26,257 nucleotides of DNA, taken from contig URLO01000034.1 in NCBI GenBank assembly GCA_900548625.1, forward strand, positions 1 to 26,257. The letters run 5' to 3'. The notes beneath the pieces are model-generated. The model did no database searches and had not been told where the DNA came from. It saw only the letters and a program-made list of their open reading frames with translations. The position numbers and the translations under genes are program-made. Every line of letters begins with the position of its first letter. Within the stretch, counting starts at the first letter, position 1. Below, one piece after another: positions 21,975-26,257 of the stretch. The stretch is from an uncultured Eubacteriales bacterium (lineage in GTDB: Bacteria > Bacillota > Clostridia > Oscillospirales > Oscillospiraceae).

Positions 21975-23144
21975 TTACCGCGCCAGCAGATACAGCCCGG
22001 TCACACTGAGGGCAATGAGCACCGCAGCGATCGCCGCGAACATCGCGAGCGTCCGGTTCTTGCTGATCGGGAGATTGCCGACCAGCTTGCCCGTCTGTCC
22101 GTTCATGGCAAAGAGGAAGTCCTTCCCCTCCCATTTTGTGTTCAGCACCCACACGGGAAGCAGCGCATAGTGCACCTTGCCGCGCTTGAGGCGGACATTG
22201 CGGCTCTTTTCATTGCACGAGGAATAGCCCGTCACCGTACTCTCCAGTGAATTCACCAGTGAGCCTTCACAGCGCAAATCTGCTCTGACGCGGCTTTCTT
22301 CGATGCTCACATCGTATTTGTCAGCCAGAAATCCCGGCAGATACGCCGTGGAAAACGGCTTGAGCTCCGAATAGTCAAACGGCTCGATAGAGTCCATATA
22401 ATCATCCGGCATTTTGCTGGATGCGTCCACGGGGATCTTTTCAAAGGCAAGGGAGCCTCCGCGGCTGACGTCGTAGTGACTGGTCTCCGTGATCTCATAA
22501 TCGCCGGAGGTGTATGTATGCACACGGGTGGCGCGGAACTCCACCCTACCGCTCGCCTCGCCGTCGTACATCCAGAAGGGCACGTAGATACCCTTGATCT
22601 CCTCCAGATGGTTGGCCTTCGAGAAGGTGGACGGCAGCAGCGGCTTTTTGCGATAGTGCTTCTTCAGCGCCTTGATGGCGTCATCCTTATTGAGCTTGAA
22701 CGGAAGGACGAAATCCGGCTTCAGCATACCGGAGAACTGCCCCGGCACCACGGTGGGGTTGCCGCAGTACGGGCAGGAGGTGGCTGCCGTGGTGGCGTCG
22801 CAGATCAGCTCTGCACCGCACGACGGGCAGGAATATGCCTTCATGCCCTTTGCATCCGCACCCCAGTCATCACTCAGGCCGGAGGTGTCCCAGTCAGAGC
22901 CGTCGCCCGCGTCTGCGGCGGCCTTTTTTTCTGCTTCCGCCGCCTCTTTTGCAGCCGCCTGCTTTTCCTCTGCCTTCTTCGCCGCCTCAGCCGCCTTCGC
23001 CTCTTTTTCCGCGTAAAGCGCCTCGATCTCCGCGACATCAAAGCTTGAGCCGCAATACTCGCACTCCAGCCGTCCGGAGCTGCCCACAAAGTGGAGCGGG
23101 CCGGTACAGGCGGGACATTGATAATTTGTTACCTGTGTTGCCAT
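21975..23144 (-). CDS. Membrane protein with two zinc ribbons and a coiled coil
   Basis: The 389-residue protein starts with a TFIIB-like zinc ribbon (Cys10, 13, 28, 31). A long Ala/Glu/Lys-rich coiled coil (about 42-80) and a second zinc ribbon (Cys106, 109, 124, 127) follow. A large beta-rich domain (about 140-360) comes next, with one C-terminal membrane segment (about 365-387) that would leave nearly everything in the cytoplasm. The start is at 23144 behind GAGGA; the longer frame from 23240 is rejected for lack of a site and poor composition. It is adjacent to the TPM-domain gene, a pairing that suggests a joint membrane-associated complex. Function unknown. Confidence 0.88.
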   Translation of the reverse strand: MATQVTNYQCPACTGPLHFVGSSGRLECEYCGSSFDVAEIEALYAEKEAKAAEAAKKAEEKQAAAKEAAEAEKKAAADAGDGSDWDTSGLSDDWGADAKGMKAYSCPSCGAELICDATTAATSCPYCGNPTVVPGQFSGMLKPDFVLPFKLNKDDAIKALKKHYRKKPLLPSTFSKANHLEEIKGIYVPFWMYDGEASGRVEFRATRVHTYTSGDYEITETSHYDVSRGGSLAFEKIPVDASSKMPDDYMDSIEPFDYSELKPFSTAYLPGFLADKYDVSIEESRVRADLRCEGSLVNSLESTVTGYSSCNEKSRNVRLKRGKVHYALLPVWVLNTKWEGKDFLFAMNGQTGKLVGNLPISKNRTLAMFAAIAAVLIALSVTGLYLLAR

Positions 23145-23241
23145 CTCAAATTCCTCGTTTCCTCTGTCGGCGTTACTGTTGTCGGGGGGTGACAACAGGA
23201 ACGCCGAAGCCAATATGGTGGGCAGACTGACCGGACACACA

Positions 23242-24081
23242 CTATTTCTTATGAAAAACCTCGTCCCCGGATCGGATCGTTTTTTCTGTTTCTTCGTATA
23301 TGACGGACATATTTGCCGCCGAATGGTCTCTGTTCACCAGCACAAACTGCGTGAGTTCTTCCCATTCCTCGCAGGTCTCGTCAAAATACCACGATTTACT
23401 CGCTGACTCAGCATAGACATATGTACTATACCATTCCTGCGTTTCCGCGTCAAACCACAATTCCTCCGCGATCAGGCAGCGATTGTCGTCATCCATCGTA
23501 AATTCATATCTCTGCATACCGTCCTCGGAGCGCCATGTGCCCTCCAGAAGTGCGAAGATCTCCGCTGTTCTCTGACGCTCTGCGGCGGCCTTTTCCTCCA
23601 GCGCCTTCCGTTCCTCCGCGCTGTAGTACGCTTCGGTATTGCCGTACTGCGACCAGCCCTCGTCATACGCGAACACCTGCGCAAGCCATGCAAACTGCTC
23701 GGAGTCGAGATAGCGAAGCTGAAATATAAAAGAATCGTTGCTTTTTCGGATCATCAGACCGCTGATTCTCTCCGCAAAGTCTGCCCGGATGGTCAAGACG
23801 CCTTTTTGAAATCCGCACACAAAATTGTCGCCCAGATCCTCAAAATTTGCATCGTAGCACCGGATCTGGCTATCGCTCAGATCGGTTCCGCTGTAATACA
23901 GCTTCAATTTTCCGGCACGATAGACGGCTTTTTTGACGCGGAGCTCGCCATAGAGGACGTCTGTTTCCGCATATCGGTACGTGACCCCGTCGTCGGAGCG
24001 ACCGGCGAAGCGGCTGCAGGCAGCCAATGCGAGCAGCCCCAGCAATACGCCCGCAGCAATGAGCGCTTTTCTCATGTCCAT
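23242..24081 (-). CDS. Lipoprotein, uncharacterised
   Basis: The 279-residue protein has a lipoprotein signal with Cys22 in the lipobox LAAC. A beta-rich region follows (about 30-130), then a short charged helix (EERKALEEKAAAERQRTAEIF) and a C-terminal domain that reads like a lipocalin-type substrate-response fold (GTWRSEDGMQRYEFTMDDDN). I do not recognise the family. The start at 24081 follows GAAGGTG; a longer frame from 24204 would place an unlikely arginine-rich segment before the signal. It is an envelope-operon member with a 40-bp gap from the SLH protein. Confidence 0.82.
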   Translation of the reverse strand: MDMRKALIAAGVLLGLLALAACSRFAGRSDDGVTYRYAETDVLYGELRVKKAVYRAGKLKLYYSGTDLSDSQIRCYDANFEDLGDNFVCGFQKGVLTIRADFAERISGLMIRKSNDSFIFQLRYLDSEQFAWLAQVFAYDEGWSQYGNTEAYYSAEERKALEEKAAAERQRTAEIFALLEGTWRSEDGMQRYEFTMDDDNRCLIAEELWFDAETQEWYSTYVYAESASKSWYFDETCEEWEELTQFVLVNRDHSAANMSVIYEETEKTIRSGDEVFHKK

Positions 24082-24121
24082 GGCAATCACCTTCTCATCG
24101 CGCCGGTACAGACCTGCCGGG

Positions 24122-25780
24122 TCAGCGGACGCCGGTGACGGTAAAGGTGGCATAGGTTCTGCCGCCCTCTCGGATCTGAATCTCCTGACCGATGTACCAG
24201 ACACAGCCGTATGCGAGGTTGTCGATCTGCACGTCCGTTCTGGTCTCGCCCGAGGAGATGGTGCCGTTGAAATTGCCGAGCGTTCCGCTCACATCTATAC
24301 CAGCATCCATCGGGCCGTAGAAGAACTGCATTCTGTCGCCGCGCTTGAGCACACGTGACGAGCTCTCATGATAGGTCACCGTGCCGACATAGCCGCCGCG
24401 CAGGGCAACCAGAGACGTATCCGCCAGCGTGACCGCAGCGCCGCGCGCCAGCAGGCCGACATTGGCGCTGCCGTCCGTGTTTTTCCCGAACGGGAAGCCG
24501 ATGCAAATGCCGACGCTGTCCTTTTCTTCTGCATAATCGATCGCCTTGCGGAGCATTTCAATGCCAGCCACCGTGACCGTTGCCGTCGTGTCCGAGTCGG
24601 TATCGGGATCATACATGTGAAGCCGAATGGTATCACCGACATTGACACGCCCGGCAACCACGCGCGTCTGAATGACGATGCCGCGGCTTTGGACCCGGAA
24701 AACATCTCCGACGTAGCACAGGAACTCGCCGTCCGTGAGCACGTTCGTTCCGTCAGAACCGGACGTGGAAGGACTTCCCTTCATGGTGAATGCCGCCGCA
24801 TTGGAGGTGACCTTCTTGCCGTTTGCATCGGTCACGACACAGCGGAACTGATAGCCGCCCGCCGACAGCGCCGCAAATTCACCGGCTGCAATGCGGAGCG
24901 TCTGCGCATTCACGTCGGAAATGGTCGCCTCCACGGCGTCCTTCGGCTTCTTGCTGAGATTCTCCCAGTCAGCGCTCATGGTGCGCCGCTGCCACTGATA
25001 GGTATAGGGCGTCTTTCCGCCCGTGGCCTCCACGGTGTAGGTAACAGCCGCGGCCGCACCGGCCTCGACCGTGACGTCCTGCGGGTGCTTTGCGATGCGG
25101 AGCGCCGAAGCCTCAACATCACCGAGCGTGAAGCTCACACGCTGATCGGCGTAGACCATGCGCGTCAGGATTGCCGCGACTTCACTGCGCTTGATGTTGG
25201 TGTTCGGCAGGCAGTTGCGATCTGCGTCACTGCCCTGCACAACGCCGGCGCGATAGAGCTTGTAGATGGAATATGCCTGCGGGTGCGTCATGGGAACGTC
25301 TGGAATGGCGCCGTCGGCAATCGCGTTGTCCTCCTCGAGCGCCTTCGAGCCCGTCAGCGTCGGGTTGTCCGGGATCGCACGGGAGAAAATGTCCATGAAA
25401 TGCGCGCGCGTTGCCGCGCTGTTCCATACATAATCGCCTGAAATGATGTTTTTGTCCTTGGCATAGTCCACATAGGTCTGATACCACGGGGAGCTGCGTG
25501 CAAAGTCTGTGCTTCCCGTGCTGGTCAGCTTATACATGCAGGCAGCCAGCTTGACGGTTTCGGCGTACGTCACATTGTCGTTCGGCGCATAGGTCGTCGC
25601 GGTCTTTCCGTTGACGAGTCCTCCCTGCACCGCAAGACGCACGTCCTCATAATACCATGCTGTTTTCGGAACGTCTGTAAAGTTCATTTCCGCTGCCAGC
25701 GAGGCAAACGGCAGCGCCGTCAGCAGCAGTGCCAGCAGCACAATGACGGATATGATCCGCCGGGGGGTGATCATTTTCAT
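24122..25780 (-). CDS. S-layer-homology protein with Ig-like and EF-Tu domain 2/3-like modules
   Basis: The 552-residue exported protein has a signal peptide (1-30). SLH repeats follow (about 33-215; FTDVPKTAWYYEDVRLAVQGGLVNG), then an Ig-like domain (about 230-335). The C-terminal ~195 residues resemble elongation factor Tu domains 2 and 3: DVFRVQSRGIVIQTRVVAGRV (359-379) parallels the DVFSISGRGTVVTGRVERG segment, GIEMLRKAIDYAEEKDSVGI parallels [20 protein letters not shown], and QIREGGRTYATFTVTGV (535-551) parallels the terminal IREGGRTVGAGVV strand. The GTPase domain is absent. SLH repeats bind cell-wall polymers, so the module is displayed outside. Start at 25780 behind GGAGG. Confidence 0.9.
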   Translation of the reverse strand: MKMITPRRIISVIVLLALLLTALPFASLAAEMNFTDVPKTAWYYEDVRLAVQGGLVNGKTATTYAPNDNVTYAETVKLAACMYKLTSTGSTDFARSSPWYQTYVDYAKDKNIISGDYVWNSAATRAHFMDIFSRAIPDNPTLTGSKALEEDNAIADGAIPDVPMTHPQAYSIYKLYRAGVVQGSDADRNCLPNTNIKRSEVAAILTRMVYADQRVSFTLGDVEASALRIAKHPQDVTVEAGAAAAVTYTVEATGGKTPYTYQWQRRTMSADWENLSKKPKDAVEATISDVNAQTLRIAAGEFAALSAGGYQFRCVVTDANGKKVTSNAAAFTMKGSPSTSGSDGTNVLTDGEFLCYVGDVFRVQSRGIVIQTRVVAGRVNVGDTIRLHMYDPDTDSDTTATVTVAGIEMLRKAIDYAEEKDSVGICIGFPFGKNTDGSANVGLLARGAAVTLADTSLVALRGGYVGTVTYHESSSRVLKRGDRMQFFYGPMDAGIDVSGTLGNFNGTISSGETRTDVQIDNLAYGCVWYIGQEIQIREGGRTYATFTVTGVR

Positions 25781-25810
25781 TGGTTACCTCCCTGTAAAAT
25801 AGCCGTGTCG

Positions 25811-25834
25811 CTCCCGCCCCAACCGGGGCGGGAG
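25811..25834 (-). terminator. GC-rich hairpin upstream of the SLH gene
   Basis: CTCCCGCCCC (25811-25820) pairs perfectly with 25825-25834 around an AACC loop. It lies between the partial gene at the right edge and the SLH gene. There is no U tract on the minus strand, so it may stabilise or attenuate the transcript rather than terminate it fully. Confidence 0.5.
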
Positions 25835-25869
25835 TCGACGTTACATGTTTCCTCGTTTCCTTTCTTCTG

Positions 25870-25896
25870 CCGTCGCAGCCTTTCAGCTTGCGACGG
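25870..25896 (-). terminator. Second hairpin after the partial gene
   Basis: CCGTCGCA (25870-25877) pairs with TGCGACGG (25889-25896) with an 11-base loop, 8 bp after the stop at 25904-25906 on the minus strand. No U tract follows; with the hairpin at 25811-25834 it may act as a processing or attenuation region. Confidence 0.35.
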
Positions 25897-25903
25897 GATC
25901 TGC

Positions 25904-26257
25904 TTACTGGAACGTCATGTTGTTGAGAATGATGTCGGGCATCGTTCCCGGGACGCAGTCCAATTTCGTCAGTCCGATGGACAGTGCGCGGCCGTCGTCG
26001 ATCTGCGCGACATACTGGATCCAATTGTAGCCGATGTGCTTGTAGGTGCGGCCTTTGAAGGTGATGCCGCCGATCACGCGATCGTCGATGTCCTGATAGT
26101 TTTCAAAGTCGTCCTTGTAGTAGTCGAAGTCCTCCACATTGGTTCTTACCTCGAATCTGATGGCACCTGCACCGAACGCGGTGGGATCGTCGTTTTCCAC
26201 CAGGCAGCGCCCCCCATCATCGAACGACCAGCCGGATACCGGGATCTTCGTCATGAT
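25904..26257 (-). CDS. N-truncated beta-rich protein at the window edge
   Basis: At least 117 residues are visible, ending PDIILNNMTFQ before the stop. The frame is still open at the right edge, and the Met at 26254 has no visible upstream site, so the true start is outside. The seen part is acidic and rich in aromatic residues and alternating strands (EDFDYYKDDFENYQ, GRTYKHIGYNWIQYVAQID). This pattern fits an extracytoplasmic beta-sandwich or lipoprotein domain like its operon neighbours. I do not recognise a family. Confidence 0.75.
   Translation of the reverse strand: MMTKIPVSGWSFDDGGRCLVENDDPTAFGAGAIRFEVRTNVEDFDYYKDDFENYQDIDDRVIGGITFKGRTYKHIGYNWIQYVAQIDDGRALSIGLTKLDCVPGTMPDIILNNMTFQ

Noticed and set aside
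26252..26254. ATG near the right edge as the real start of the last gene
   Set aside because: Only three bases lie upstream in the window, so no ribosome binding site can be judged. There is no signal peptide although the neighbours are exported.

Overview
The window looks like chromosomal DNA of a strictly anaerobic, GC-rich member of the Clostridia, most likely an Oscillospirales/Oscillospiraceae-type gut bacterium. This is an inference from gene content: an [FeFe] hydrogenase, an oxygen-sensitive class III ribonucleotide reductase with its activase, a bile salt hydrolase, SLH-anchored surface proteins, GGAGG-type ribosome binding sites and consensus sigma-A promoters. No rRNA, tRNA, CRISPR array or phage module was seen.

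Left edge (1-800): a 16-bp terminal repeat of a small mobile element cuts off a lipoprotein gene. It is followed by a gene-free stretch with a strong plus-strand promoter and a candidate structured small RNA. 800-3810 is a minus-strand operon: thioredoxin, a thioredoxin-reductase-like flavoprotein that lacks the redox CxxC, and a beta-CASP metallo-beta-lactamase hydrolase. A TetR-type regulator diverges from it. 4600-5950 holds a MarR regulator translationally coupled to a TauE/SafE exporter, behind a perfect-consensus promoter with a palindromic operator.

5977-11003 is a hydrogen-metabolism region: HydA overlaps a GltD-like NAD(P)H oxidoreductase that carries a NuoF-type 4Fe-4S motif. Upstream lie a Crp/Fnr regulator and a divergent ECF-type S component, with a palindrome at a class II activator position. 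11070-17798 reads on the minus strand: a PPC-domain protein, a small membrane protein, bile salt hydrolase, a FUSC-type exporter and NrdG, then a second promoter with paired NrdR boxes driving an NrdD-glutaredoxin fusion and TrxB. 17830-19665 has an extended SDR enzyme divergent from a second TetR regulator.

19670-19837 is a 168-bp palindromic MITE-like element sharing its ends with the terminal repeat at the left edge. From 19890 to the right edge runs a minus-strand cell-envelope operon: an N-truncated beta-rich protein, an SLH/Ig-like protein, a lipoprotein, a double zinc-ribbon membrane protein, a TPM-domain protein and another lipoprotein. The most unusual gene is the SLH protein (24122-25780): its C-terminal ~200 residues resemble domains 2 and 3 of elongation factor Tu, without the GTPase domain.
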